From positions 1-64,000 of the forward strand of contig CACFWD010000001.1 in the NCBI GenBank assembly GCA_902569975.1: DNA of 64,000 nucleotides, in the 5' to 3' direction. This DNA is from an uncultured Pelagibacteraceae bacterium. GTDB lineage: Bacteria > Pseudomonadota > Alphaproteobacteria > Pelagibacterales > Pelagibacteraceae. The position numbers were made by a program, and so were the translations under genes. The notes beneath the pieces were generated by a model. That model did no database searches, was not told the origin of the DNA, and worked only from the letters and a program-made list of their open reading frames with translations. This document shows positions 18,408 to 26,408 of this stretch, piece by piece (the stretch's first letter is position 1; every line of letters starts with the position of its first letter).

Positions 18408-19571
18408 TTATATACCTAAACTATCTAATTTTAAACTTACATAATTTCTAAGTTCATATATATCATCTATATTTTTTGGCTTAATTTTCTTAAATTTTTG
18501 AAATTCTTTGAAATTTGTAATTTTAAGGATCAATTTTACAAGCTCTTGAAAATTTATTTTTTTATCTAAAAATTTAAAAACAAAATAATCATTAACAGTT
18601 ATTAGTACCGTCTCAAATAAAGATGGGTTGTTAGGAAGTATTTTTAATAATTTAACTAAAGGAAATTTTTTAGTATCAACATCTTTAAGTTCTAAATTAT
18701 TCAAAATTTTTAAATTTAATGGATTTGTTTTAATTTTATTTTTATTTGAAACATAAATTGAATTAAAAATTGGAATTTTCATATCTGGATCATGTAAGAG
18801 CAATTTTGTTAAGCCATTTTTAAATTTAATGATTGTATGTACATAAGATTTTGGATGTGTCAAAATTGAAATTTTATTATAATCAAAACTAAAAATATTC
18901 TTCGCTTCAATAACTTCAAAAACTTTATTCATCAAAGTTGCTGAATCTATACTTATTTTCTTTCCCATACTCCAATTAGGGTGATTTAGAGCTTTTTTAA
19001 CTGAAATTTTTGAGAATTTTTTTTTTGGTAATCTTAAAAAAGGACCACCAGATGCTGTAATATAAATTTTTTCAATATTAGATGAGTTATAATTTTGCAA
19101 AAGTGACCATATAGAAAAATGCTCTGAGTCTACTGGGACAAATTGTGTATTATTTTTTTTTAATTCTTTATTTATTAAATTCCATCCACAAATAATTGAC
19201 TCTTTATTTGCTATTAAAATTTTTTTTGTAAGTTTTATTGATTTTAACGTAGGTGAAAGTCCATTTAAACCTGTGATTGAACTCATAATGATATCATTTT
19301 TATTTTTTATAATTTTATTTAAATAATTGAAATTACCATAAATATTTATTCGAGATTTTCTAAACTTAATTTTTGCTTTTCTATAAGAGATTGCATCTGA
19401 AATTATTAAATTCTTAACTTTAAATTCTTTTGCTTGTTTGAAAATTTTATTAATATTTTTATTTGTTGTTAATAAATTTACCTCAAAATTTTTTTTATCT
19501 CTTTTGATAATTTTTAAAGTATTTTCACCAATTGATCCCGTTGATCCTAATATAGCAATTTTTTTTTTCAT
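18408..19571 (-). CDS. dxr: 1-deoxy-D-xylulose 5-phosphate reductoisomerase
   Basis: Dxr (IspC) makes 2-C-methyl-D-erythritol 4-phosphate in the non-mevalonate isoprenoid pathway, feeding the undecaprenyl chain made by UppS. I set the start at 19571 (387 residues, MKKKIAILGSTGSIGENTLK). This begins directly at the NADPH-binding motif and gives a four-base ATGA overlap with cdsA; an in-frame ATG seven codons earlier lies inside cdsA. Family motifs include IANKESIICGW, PVDSEHFSIWSLL, ITASGGPF and HPNWSMGKKISIDSATLMNK (metal and substrate binding). Confidence 0.94.
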   Translation of the reverse strand: MKKKIAILGSTGSIGENTLKIIKRDKKNFEVNLLTTNKNINKIFKQAKEFKVKNLIISDAISYRKAKIKFRKSRINIYGNFNYLNKIIKNKNDIIMSSITGLNGLSPTLKSIKLTKKILIANKESIICGWNLINKELKKNNTQFVPVDSEHFSIWSLLQNYNSSNIEKIYITASGGPFLRLPKKKFSKISVKKALNHPNWSMGKKISIDSATLMNKVFEVIEAKNIFSFDYNKISILTHPKSYVHTIIKFKNGLTKLLLHDPDMKIPIFNSIYVSNKNKIKTNPLNLKILNNLELKDVDTKKFPLVKLLKILPNNPSLFETVLITVNDYFVFKFLDKKINFQELVKLILKITNFKEFQKFKKIKPKNIDDIYELRNYVSLKLDSLGI

Positions 19572-20212
19572 TTCAGAAAATAAGTAACACAATATGCAAA
19601 TGGGAAAGCAAATATCATACCATCAATTCTATCTAACAATCCACCATGACCTGGTATAATATTGCCTGTATTTTTTATATTAGATTTTCTTTTAAAATAT
19701 GAAATAACTAAATCTCCTATTTGACTCACTGTTGATATTAATATTATAAATATAATTATTTCTACCGTTAAATTATTTATATTGTGTAAATCACTGAATT
19801 TAAAAAAAATAAAAAAATTTATTATTGATAAAAGATAACTACCAATTACACCTGCATAAGTTTTATTAGGACTAATTTTTGTAAGCTTGGGACCCTTAAA
19901 TAATTTTCCAAAAATATATCCACCAATATCTGTTGAAATACAAATAATAATAACAACCAAAAATGTAGTGTAATAATCATCATTATTACTTACTCTCAAT
20001 ATATTTGCTGCCAAAAAAGATAACACTAAAAATATAAAACCTACAGGAAAGAAATTATTTTTTTTTGTTATTCTGCTCCATTCATAAATTGAAATTAAAA
20101 AACATACCAATAAGAAAAAAGTAAAAAAATACGATCCTTTCAATATAAAATATAGAGCTAAAGGTATTAATAAAATTGTGCTTAATAATCTTTTGATAAA
20201 TTCTTTTTTCAT
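19568..20212 (-). CDS. cdsA: Phosphatidate cytidylyltransferase
   Basis: CdsA makes CDP-diacylglycerol from phosphatidic acid and CTP in the inner membrane. The 214-residue protein is shorter than typical CdsA (about 270-285) but keeps the catalytic C-terminus: TDIGGYIFGKLFKGPKL, SPNKTYAG, QIGDLVISYFKRK and IPGHGGLLDRIDG. Metal-binding Asp residues are at 167, 194 and 197. The PROSITE-type signature KR-x4-KD reads KR-x4-KN here (Asn181 in place of Asp). Six or so membrane segments are visible. It overlaps uppS by one base and dxr by four. Confidence 0.92.
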   Translation of the reverse strand: MKKEFIKRLLSTILLIPLALYFILKGSYFFTFFLLVCFLISIYEWSRITKKNNFFPVGFIFLVLSFLAANILRVSNNDDYYTTFLVVIIICISTDIGGYIFGKLFKGPKLTKISPNKTYAGVIGSYLLSIINFFIFFKFSDLHNINNLTVEIIIFIILISTVSQIGDLVISYFKRKSNIKNTGNIIPGHGGLLDRIDGMIFAFPFAYCVTYFLK

Positions 20213-20886
20213 TAAATTTTTCCAAAGTTTCTTTTGATGTTTTTAAACTTTTTAATAATCTTATTATAATCTTTTTCATTAAATTCAGGCCATAATTTCT
20301 TTTCAAAAAAAATCTCTGCATAAGCTAATTGCCACAATAAAAAATTGCTTAATCTATGTGTATTTCCTGTTCTAATTAATAAATCAGGATCAGGAATATT
20401 CTTTGTTTGCAAGTATTTTGTTAAATTTTTTTCAGTAATTTTGTTTTTATTTTTTTGCAATTTTTTAAAGGCATTAACTAATTCATATTTTGATCCATAA
20501 TTTAATGCTAAATTAATTTGTAATAATCTATTTTTATCTGTTTTTCTTTCTGATAAGTTTAACAATTTATTTAATTTCGATGAAAAATTTTTAACTCCTA
20601 TAATTTTTAGTTTTATATTTTGCTTATGAAGTTCATCAATTCTATTAATCAAAAAATTTTCTAATAAATTAAATAAGTAATTAATTTCTTTTTTTGGTCT
20701 TCTCCAATTTTCCGTTGAAAAAGCGTATAAAGTCAGAAATTTAATCTTATGTTTTATGGTTTGTTTTATAATTTTTTCTACAGTTTTTAGCCCCTCTTTA
20801 TGTCCTGCATTTCTAGATTTTTTATACTTAAGACCCCATCTACCATTACCATCCATTATGATGGCTACATGATTTAATGGGTTCAT
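20212..20886 (-). CDS. uppS: Isoprenyl transferase (undecaprenyl diphosphate synthase)
   Basis: UppS extends farnesyl diphosphate to the undecaprenyl carrier used for peptidoglycan and surface glycans. The 224-residue cis-prenyltransferase has the diphosphate-binding start HVAIIMDGNGRW (Asp12), AGHKEGLKTV, LTLYAFSTENW and the C-terminal RLSNFLLWQLAYAEIFF with Glu191. The normally strict RTGGEHR or RTSGEQR motif reads RTGNTHR at residues 172-178, so the usual Glu is Thr176. NYGGR reads NYGSK. It overlaps frr by four bases and cdsA by one. Confidence 0.93.
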   Translation of the reverse strand: MNPLNHVAIIMDGNGRWGLKYKKSRNAGHKEGLKTVEKIIKQTIKHKIKFLTLYAFSTENWRRPKKEINYLFNLLENFLINRIDELHKQNIKLKIIGVKNFSSKLNKLLNLSERKTDKNRLLQINLALNYGSKYELVNAFKKLQKNKNKITEKNLTKYLQTKNIPDPDLLIRTGNTHRLSNFLLWQLAYAEIFFEKKLWPEFNEKDYNKIIKKFKNIKRNFGKI

Positions 20887-21434
20887 ATAGTCATTATTTC
20901 TTTTTCTTTTGATATAACTTTTTCATCTACTATGGAGATATGTTTATCAGTTATATTTTGAACATTTTTTTCAAGAGATTTTTCCTGATCTTCACCAATT
21001 TCTTTTGATTTTAAAAGTTTTTTTAATTCCTCATTAGCTTCCCTTCTAATATTTCTAATTGAAACTTTACATTTTTCTCCCATTGACTTAATCATTTTTT
21101 TTAATTCAGTTCTTCTCTCCTCATTCAATTCTGGTATTGGAAGTCTAATTAATTGACCATCTATTTGCGGATTTAAACCAAGTTCTGATTTCTTTATAGC
21201 TGCATCTACTAACGATACATTATTTTGATCCCAAACTTGAATGTTTATCATTCTTGGTTCTGGTGTTGTTATGCTTCCAACTTGGTTAATGGGCATTTGT
21301 TGACCATAAACATCAACTTTTATTAAGTCTAGCATAGCTGCGTTTGCTCTACCTGTCCTTAAAGAAGATATTTCTTTTGTAAAAACCTCAATGGTTTTAT
21401 CCATTTTTAAGCTGTATGATTTATCATCAAACAT
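20883..21434 (-). CDS. frr: Ribosome recycling factor
   Basis: Frr splits post-termination ribosomes together with EF-G. The 183-residue protein has the family length and motifs: TKEISSLRTGRANAAMLD, INQVGSITTPEPRMINIQVWD and the hinge and C-terminal helix with RKMIKSMGEKCKVSIRNIRR-type spacing. pyrH, the usual upstream neighbour, is absent. frr begins one base after the nuoF stop, so it probably has no promoter of its own and is read as part of the complex I transcript. Confidence 0.95.
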   Translation of the reverse strand: MFDDKSYSLKMDKTIEVFTKEISSLRTGRANAAMLDLIKVDVYGQQMPINQVGSITTPEPRMINIQVWDQNNVSLVDAAIKKSELGLNPQIDGQLIRLPIPELNEERRTELKKMIKSMGEKCKVSIRNIRREANEELKKLLKSKEIGEDQEKSLEKNVQNITDKHISIVDEKVISKEKEIMTI

Positions 21435-22838
21435 TTATTCACCTATCTTAAATCTTACAAACTCCTTAATTTTTAAATCTGATATAGATAATTCTTTAAT
21501 AATATCTTGTACTTTTTTTTTAGGTTCCATTACCCATGCTTGAGTTAAAAGAGCGTTGTCTTCTTTAAATTTATTCATTTTTCCCAAACTTATTTTTTTA
21601 ATTTCATCAGAAAAATGTCTTAATAAACCTTGAACTGGCCATGATGAACCTTCTCCAAAGGCACAAATAGTATGACCAGCAATTTGATTTGTAACATCCT
21701 CTAACATATCAATTTCATCCCTAGAGGCTTCACCTTTTGCCATTCTTTCTAGCATTCTCCACATCCAGCCTGTGCCTTCTCTACATGGAGTGCACTGACC
21801 ACAACTTTCATGTTTGTAAAATCTAGCAATTCTTGCCATACATTTAATTATGTCTTGATCTTTATTAATCACAACTATTCCAGCGGTTCCAAGACCACTT
21901 TTTTGAGCCATTAAAGAGTCAAAATCCATAGTTAATGTTTCACATTTATCTTTTGGTATTAATGGCATTGATGAACCACCAGGAATAACTGCTTGTAAAT
22001 TTTCCCAGCCACCTACAACTCCTCCAGCATGAACTTCTATCAATTCTTTCAAAGGAATATTCATTTCCTCCTCGACATTACATGGATTATTTACATTTCC
22101 CGAAATACAAAAAATTTTTGTTCCTGTATTTTTTTCTCTTCCCAGTGAAGCAAACCACTTACCGCCTCTTTTAAGAATTGTTGGGACTACTGCAATTGTT
22201 TCAACGTTATTAATAATTGTTGGACAACCATACAGACCTATTAAGGCAGGGAAAGGTGGTTTTAATCTTGGTTGACCCTTTTTACCCTCTATACTCTCAA
22301 GTAAAGCTGTTTCTTCACCACAGATGTATGCTCCTGCTCCATAATGAATATAAATATCTAAATCCCATCCTGTTCCAGCAGCATTTTTGCCTATTAGATT
22401 TTTTTTATATGCCTCATCGATTGCTGCTTGAAGTTTTTGTCCATCAACAAAATATTCTCCTCTTATATAGATATAACAAACATGGGCTTGAACCGCATAA
22501 GAGGCAATCAAACATCCCTCAATTAATTTGTGGGGTTCAAATCTTAGAATATCTCTGTCTTTACAAGTACCTGGTTCTGATTCATCACCATTAATCACTA
22601 AATAGTGAGGTCTAGAACCAACTTCTTTTGGTGCAAAGGACCATTTTAATCCTGTTGGAAAACCAGCGCCTCCTCTACCTCTTAGTTGAGACTCTTTAAT
22701 TTCATTAATTATCCAATCTCTTCCTTTGTCTATTATTTCTTTAGTGTTGATCCAGTCACCTCTTTTTTGTGACGAAGTTATATCAGAGCCTAAGTCATTA
22801 TATAGGTTTCGAAATATTCTGTCCTGATCTTTAAGCAT
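21435..22838 (-). CDS. nuoF: NADH-quinone oxidoreductase subunit F
   Basis: NuoF carries the NADH- and FMN-binding sites and one 4Fe-4S cluster of respiratory complex I, on the cytoplasmic peripheral arm. The 467-residue protein shows [15 protein letters not shown] (NADH site, about residues 53-67), [15 protein letters not shown] (FMN site), [18 protein letters not shown] and the cluster motif [15 protein letters not shown] near residue 342. It overlaps nuoE by eight bases. In most genomes nuoG comes next; here frr does, and nuoG to nuoN are not in the window. Confidence 0.96.
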   Translation of the reverse strand: MLKDQDRIFRNLYNDLGSDITSSQKRGDWINTKEIIDKGRDWIINEIKESQLRGRGGAGFPTGLKWSFAPKEVGSRPHYLVINGDESEPGTCKDRDILRFEPHKLIEGCLIASYAVQAHVCYIYIRGEYFVDGQKLQAAIDEAYKKNLIGKNAAGTGWDLDIYIHYGAGAYICGEETALLESIEGKKGQPRLKPPFPALIGLYGCPTIINNVETIAVVPTILKRGGKWFASLGREKNTGTKIFCISGNVNNPCNVEEEMNIPLKELIEVHAGGVVGGWENLQAVIPGGSSMPLIPKDKCETLTMDFDSLMAQKSGLGTAGIVVINKDQDIIKCMARIARFYKHESCGQCTPCREGTGWMWRMLERMAKGEASRDEIDMLEDVTNQIAGHTICAFGEGSSWPVQGLLRHFSDEIKKISLGKMNKFKEDNALLTQAWVMEPKKKVQDIIKELSISDLKIKEFVRFKIGE

Positions 22839-23439
22839 TTTTCAAATCCATAAGTGTTTTTCTATTATTTTCAGGCTCGTTATTTATTCTTCCTCTATAA
22901 GAACCTGGTTTAGGTGTCTCTCCATTTAAAATTTTATCTAGAATTTTTAAAGTTTTCTCTTTATCAAGATCCTCAAAATAATCATCATTTATTTGCATCA
23001 TGGGAGCATTAACACAAGCACCTAAACACTCAACTTCCATCCAAGAACAGCTTTTATCGTTTGAAAGTTCAGATTCATTCTCTGAAATTTTTTCCTTACA
23101 TGCTTCAACTAATTGATTTGCTCCTCTAATCATACATGGAGTAGTCGTACATACTTGAACAAAATATTTACCTACAGGTGATAAATTATACATAGAGTAA
23201 AACGTTGCTACCTCGTAAACTTTAATGTAAGGCATATCCAAAAATTTTCCTATGTATTTCATCGCAGCTAAAGGAATCCAATTATTATTTTGTTTTTGAG
23301 CAATATAAAGTAATGCCATCACTGCGCTTTGTTTTTTGCCTTTAGGATACTTGGAAATAATGTGATTTGCTGCCTCTAATGAAGAGGAATTAAATTCAAA
23401 ATTTTCAGGTTGATTTTTTGCAGGTCTCTTTAAGCTCAT
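22831..23439 (-). CDS. nuoE: NADH-quinone oxidoreductase subunit E
   Basis: NuoE binds the 2Fe-2S cluster N1a next to NuoF in complex I. The 202-residue thioredoxin-like protein has the four cluster cysteines in [11 protein letters not shown] (near residues 95-105) and [10 protein letters not shown] (near residues 138-147). It also has the family start region [20 protein letters not shown]. The polar C-terminal tail contains [12 protein letters not shown], common in alphaproteobacterial NuoE. It overlaps nuoD by four bases and nuoF by eight. Confidence 0.95.
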   Translation of the reverse strand: MSLKRPAKNQPENFEFNSSSLEAANHIISKYPKGKKQSAVMALLYIAQKQNNNWIPLAAMKYIGKFLDMPYIKVYEVATFYSMYNLSPVGKYFVQVCTTTPCMIRGANQLVEACKEKISENESELSNDKSCSWMEVECLGACVNAPMMQINDDYFEDLDKEKTLKILDKILNGETPKPGSYRGRINNEPENNRKTLMDLKNA

Positions 23440-24611
23440 CTATCTACCTCACCAAAAACAATATCTAATGAACCTAATACAGCAGGTACATCTGCTAACA
23501 TATGTCCCCTAATTAAGTAATCCATAGATTGTAAATGAGAAAACCCAGGAGCTCTTATTTTACATTTATAAGGTTTACTTGTTCCGTCTGAAATTAGATA
23601 AACTCCAAATTCACCTTTTGGTGCTTCTACAGCTGTATAAATTTCATCTTTTGGGACTCTGTAGCCTTCAGTAAATAATTTAAAATGATGTATTAAAGCC
23701 TCCATTGATTGTTTTAATTCTTTTTTAGGTGGAGGTGTAATCTTTCCATCCTGAGATTTAATTGGGCCTTTTTCAATTTTTGAAAGACATTGTTTTATTA
23801 TAGAAATACTTTCCTTCATTTCTTCTATCCTGCATAAATAACGATCGTAACAATCTCCATTTTTACCAACGGGTATTTTAAATTCTAATTGTTCATAACA
23901 ATCATAAGGTTGAGATTTTCTTAAATCCCATGGAACTCCTGATCCTCTTATCATAACTCCAGAAAAAGAATAATCTAACGCATCTTGTTTTGTTACTATC
24001 CCTATATCAACATTTCTTTGTTTAAAAATTCTATTATCAGTCAATAAATTCTCTAAATCATTAATTATATTTGGAAAAGATTCGCAAAAACGTAAAATAT
24101 CCTCTTCTAGACCTGCCGGTAAATCTTGATGAACACCACCTGCTCTAAAATAATTTGCATGAAGTCTAGATCCTGAAGCTCTTTCATAAAAGGTCATTAA
24201 TGTTTCTCGTTCTTCAAAACCCCACAATGAAGGAGTAAGAGCACCAACATCAAGAGCTTGAGTAGTAACATTAAGTATATGGCTTAATATTCTTCCAATC
24301 TCACAAAATATAACTCTTATAAATTGAGCTCTTATAGGAACATCAATTTTTAAGATTTTTTCAATAGCTAATGCAAATGCATGCTCTTGATTCATTGGAG
24401 CAACATAATCCAATCTATCAAAATAAGGTACTGCTTGCATGTATGTTTTGTTCTCTATAAGTTTTTCTGTTCCTCTGTGAAGTAAACCTATATGAGGATC
24501 AGCTTTTTCAACAACTTCTCCATCTAACTCTAATATTAACCTCAAAACTCCATGTGCTGCAGGATGCTGAGGTCCAAAATTTAAATTTAGATTTTTAATT
24601 TTTTTTGTCAT
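23436..24611 (-). CDS. nuoD: NADH-quinone oxidoreductase subunit D
   Basis: NuoD, the 49 kDa homologue, forms the quinone pocket of complex I with NuoB. I place the start at 24611 (391 residues, [20 protein letters not shown]), because it leads directly into the conserved [15 protein letters not shown]. An upstream in-frame ATG would add 18 residues lying inside nuoC. Motifs include [34 protein letters not shown]-type contacts, [12 protein letters not shown] and the C-terminal [16 protein letters not shown]-like end. It overlaps nuoC by 17 bases and nuoE by four. Confidence 0.95.
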   Translation of the reverse strand: MTKKIKNLNLNFGPQHPAAHGVLRLILELDGEVVEKADPHIGLLHRGTEKLIENKTYMQAVPYFDRLDYVAPMNQEHAFALAIEKILKIDVPIRAQFIRVIFCEIGRILSHILNVTTQALDVGALTPSLWGFEERETLMTFYERASGSRLHANYFRAGGVHQDLPAGLEEDILRFCESFPNIINDLENLLTDNRIFKQRNVDIGIVTKQDALDYSFSGVMIRGSGVPWDLRKSQPYDCYEQLEFKIPVGKNGDCYDRYLCRIEEMKESISIIKQCLSKIEKGPIKSQDGKITPPPKKELKQSMEALIHHFKLFTEGYRVPKDEIYTAVEAPKGEFGVYLISDGTSKPYKCKIRAPGFSHLQSMDYLIRGHMLADVPAVLGSLDIVFGEVDR

Positions 24612-25197
24612 TATTTGTCTGATCTTTAATATATTTTGTTCCCTCCCAAGGACTTTCGTAATCAAAATTTCTGTAATTTTGTTCTAACTTAACTGGTTCA
24701 ATTAAAACTTTTTTTTGTTCTTCGCTGTATCTAACTTCTGTATGCCCTGTTAATGGAAAATCTTTTCTTAATGGATGACCCTCAAACCCATAATCAGTTA
24801 GAATTCTTCTTAAATCCGGATGATCTTTGAAATTAATGCCATACATGTCAAAAACTTCTCTCTCCATCCAATTTGCAGAAGGAAAGATGGATGTTAAAGA
24901 ATTTATGACCTCATTTTCATTAATACGATATCTCAGAATTAATCTTTGATTAAACTCATGACTTAATAAAAGATAAACTATTTTAAATCTTTGAGGTTCT
25001 TCTGGGTAATCCACAGCTGTTATATCAATTAACTGTCTAAATTTTGTATCTTTATTAGTTTTTAAAAAAAGAGTAACATCCAACAAATCCTCTTTATCAA
25101 TGTCTAAATAAAGCTGATTGTGAGTTATTTTTGATTTATCAATTTTTGTTGTTAATTCAGAGTTAATTTTTTTTTCTAATTCAATTAAAGTGTTCAT
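24595..25197 (-). CDS. nuoC: NADH-quinone oxidoreductase subunit C
   Basis: NuoC is the 30 kDa peripheral-arm subunit of complex I. The 200-residue protein shows the family signature [20 protein letters not shown] and [20 protein letters not shown] near residues 110-150, plus the C-terminal [13 protein letters not shown]. It is separate from nuoD, not fused as in E. coli. Its last 17 bases overlap the nuoD start; nuoB lies five bases upstream. Confidence 0.95.
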   Translation of the reverse strand: MNTLIELEKKINSELTTKIDKSKITHNQLYLDIDKEDLLDVTLFLKTNKDTKFRQLIDITAVDYPEEPQRFKIVYLLLSHEFNQRLILRYRINENEVINSLTSIFPSANWMEREVFDMYGINFKDHPDLRRILTDYGFEGHPLRKDFPLTGHTEVRYSEEQKKVLIEPVKLEQNYRNFDYESPWEGTKYIKDQTNNDKKN

Positions 25198-25202
25198 GAT
25201 AA

Positions 25203-25718
25203 TTATCTGCTTAATGAACCTTTGTTTCTAATTTTTTTCTGTAATTGTAGAATTCCATAAAGTAATGCCTCAGCTGATGGAGGACATCCTGGAACATAAA
25301 CATCTACAGGAACAATTCGATCACAACCTCTAACAACAGAATACGAATAATGATAGTATCCTCCACCATTCGCACAACTACCCATTGAGATAACATACCT
25401 AGGTTCTGGCATTTGATCATACACTTTCCTAAGAGCAGGAGCCATTTTATTAGTTAAAGTACCAGCCACAATCATAACATCTGATTGTCTAGGCGATCCA
25501 CGTGGTGCTGCTCCAAATCTTTCTAAATCATATCTTGGCATTGCAGTCTGCATCATCTCAACAGCACAACATGCCAAACCAAAAGTCATCCAATGAAGTG
25601 AACCTGACCTAGACCAGTTTATAAGATTATCTAAGGAAGTTGTTATAAAACCGTTTTTGCTAAAATCTTCAGCTAGTTTTTTAAATTCGTCAGGGACTTG
25701 ATCAATTTTATTATCCAT
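25203..25718 (-). CDS. nuoB: NADH-quinone oxidoreductase subunit B
   Basis: NuoB holds the terminal 4Fe-4S cluster N2 that reduces quinone. The 171-residue protein has the paired cysteines in [10 protein letters not shown], then [20 protein letters not shown], the third cysteine in [18 protein letters not shown] and the fourth in [15 protein letters not shown]. All four ligands are present. It sits five bases before nuoC and nine bases after nuoA. Confidence 0.96.
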   Translation of the reverse strand: MDNKIDQVPDEFKKLAEDFSKNGFITTSLDNLINWSRSGSLHWMTFGLACCAVEMMQTAMPRYDLERFGAAPRGSPRQSDVMIVAGTLTNKMAPALRKVYDQMPEPRYVISMGSCANGGGYYHYSYSVVRGCDRIVPVDVYVPGCPPSAEALLYGILQLQKKIRNKGSLSR

Positions 25719-25727
25719 AATAACAAT

Positions 25728-26096
25728 TTATTCCCAGTCTAGAGCACCTTTTTTCCATTCATAAATAAAACCAACTGTAAGTATAAATAAAAAAATCATC
25801 ATTGATGAAAAACCGAGTAAACCAATATTTCCTAGGGAAATTGCCCAAGGAAAAAGAAATGCAATTTCTAAATCAAAAATTATAAAAAGAATTGCAACTA
25901 AGTAAAACCTTACATCAAATTCCATTCTTGAGTCTTGAAATGGTTCGAAACCACATTCATAAGCAGATAATTTTTCTGGATCTGGATTTTTAGGTGAAAG
26001 TATAAAATTAACGATTATAAACGCACAGCTTAAACCTAGAGCAATAATCAAAAAAAGTATTATTGGCAAATATTCTTGTATGAAATTTGGTAACAT
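25728..26096 (-). CDS. nuoA: NADH-quinone oxidoreductase subunit A
   Basis: NuoA is a small membrane subunit of complex I near the quinone entry site. The 122-residue protein has three membrane segments (about 8-30, 63-84 and 89-112), the loop motif [20 protein letters not shown] with the conserved Cys, and [12 protein letters not shown]. It is the first gene of the nuoABCDEF run. The 97 bases between it and tRNA-Asp hold a Fur-type palindrome at 26162-26176. Confidence 0.95.
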   Translation of the reverse strand: MLPNFIQEYLPIILFLIIALGLSCAFIIVNFILSPKNPDPEKLSAYECGFEPFQDSRMEFDVRFYLVAILFIIFDLEIAFLFPWAISLGNIGLLGFSSMMIFLFILTVGFIYEWKKGALDWE

Positions 26097-26161
26097 GTGA
26101 GTCTATATAGCAACTTTTATAACATGTTGTAGTGGAGAAAAGTCACATTTTTAGCGGTAAG

Positions 26162-26176
26162 TGATAATGATTATCA
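26162..26176. promoter_or_regulatory. Fur-box-like palindrome upstream of nuoA
   Basis: The 15-base sequence TGATAATGATTATCA is a perfect 7-1-7 inverted repeat. It matches the published Fur core TGATAAT-N-ATTATCA at every position. It lies 66 bases before the nuoA start and 18 bases after the tRNA-Asp CCA end. No T-run follows on either strand, so it is not a terminator. Binding by Fur or a Fur-family relative is inference. Confidence 0.5.
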
Positions 26177-26193
26177 ACAGTTTATCAAAAAAG

Positions 26194-26270
26194 TGGCGGG
26201 AGTGAAGGGACTCGAACCCTCGACCTATCGCGTGACAGGCGATCGCTCTAACCAACTGAGCTACACCCCC
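26194..26270 (-). tRNA. tRNA-Asp (anticodon GTC)
   Basis: The 77-base gene folds as a full cloverleaf. The seven-pair acceptor is GGGGGTG with CACTCCC, the D arm is GCTC/GAGC, the anticodon stem is ATCGC/GCGAT with loop CTGTCAC (anticodon GTC), and the T arm is closed by TTCGAGT. Discriminator G and an encoded CCA complete it. It lies 13 bases after tRNA-Val on the same strand and upstream of nuoA, a lon-tRNA-Val-tRNA-Asp-nuoA order familiar from alphaproteobacteria. Confidence 0.95.
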
Positions 26271-26283
26271 ACTTTTAACATTT

Positions 26284-26359
26284 TGGTGGGCAGTAAAGGA
26301 CTCGAACCTTTGACCCCCTCGGTGTAAACGAGATGCTCTACCAACTGAGCTAACCGCCC
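26284..26359 (-). tRNA. tRNA-Val (anticodon TAC)
   Basis: The 76-base gene forms a complete cloverleaf. The acceptor is GGGCGGT with ACTGCCC, the D arm is GCTC/GAGC, the anticodon stem is TCTCG/CGAGG with loop TTTACAC (anticodon TAC) and the T loop is TTCGAGT. Discriminator A and an encoded CCA follow. It is transcribed leftwards before tRNA-Asp. A -35/-10 pair lies just upstream at 26373-26401. Confidence 0.95.
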
Positions 26360-26372
26360 CAAAATAACGGTA

Positions 26373-26401
26373 CTAATACATTAAGGTGACTATAAAGTAA
26401 A
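26373..26401 (-). promoter_or_regulatory. Candidate sigma-70 promoter for tRNA-Val/tRNA-Asp
   Basis: On the minus strand TTTACT (26396-26401) and TATTAG (26373-26378) are separated by exactly 17 bases. The expected start lies about ten bases before the mature tRNA-Val 5' end. It falls in the 49-base gap after lon. It could also drive the nuo run by readthrough. Confidence 0.5.
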
Positions 26402-26408
26402 TTATTTA

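Noticed and set aside
22217-22594. Long open frame on the plus strand (125 codons) opposite nuoF
   Set aside because: It lies entirely antisense to a well-supported complex I gene, has no family-like motifs and an improbable His/Leu-rich composition. A mirror of the conserved strand is the simpler explanation.
24612-24665. Extended N-terminus for NuoD
   Set aside because: The added 18 residues lie within nuoC and are not part of the conserved family start; the ATG at 24611 leads directly into the NuoD signature.
26162-26176. Reading the nuoA-upstream palindrome as a tRNA terminator
   Set aside because: The stem is AT-rich and no T-run follows it in the direction of transcription.
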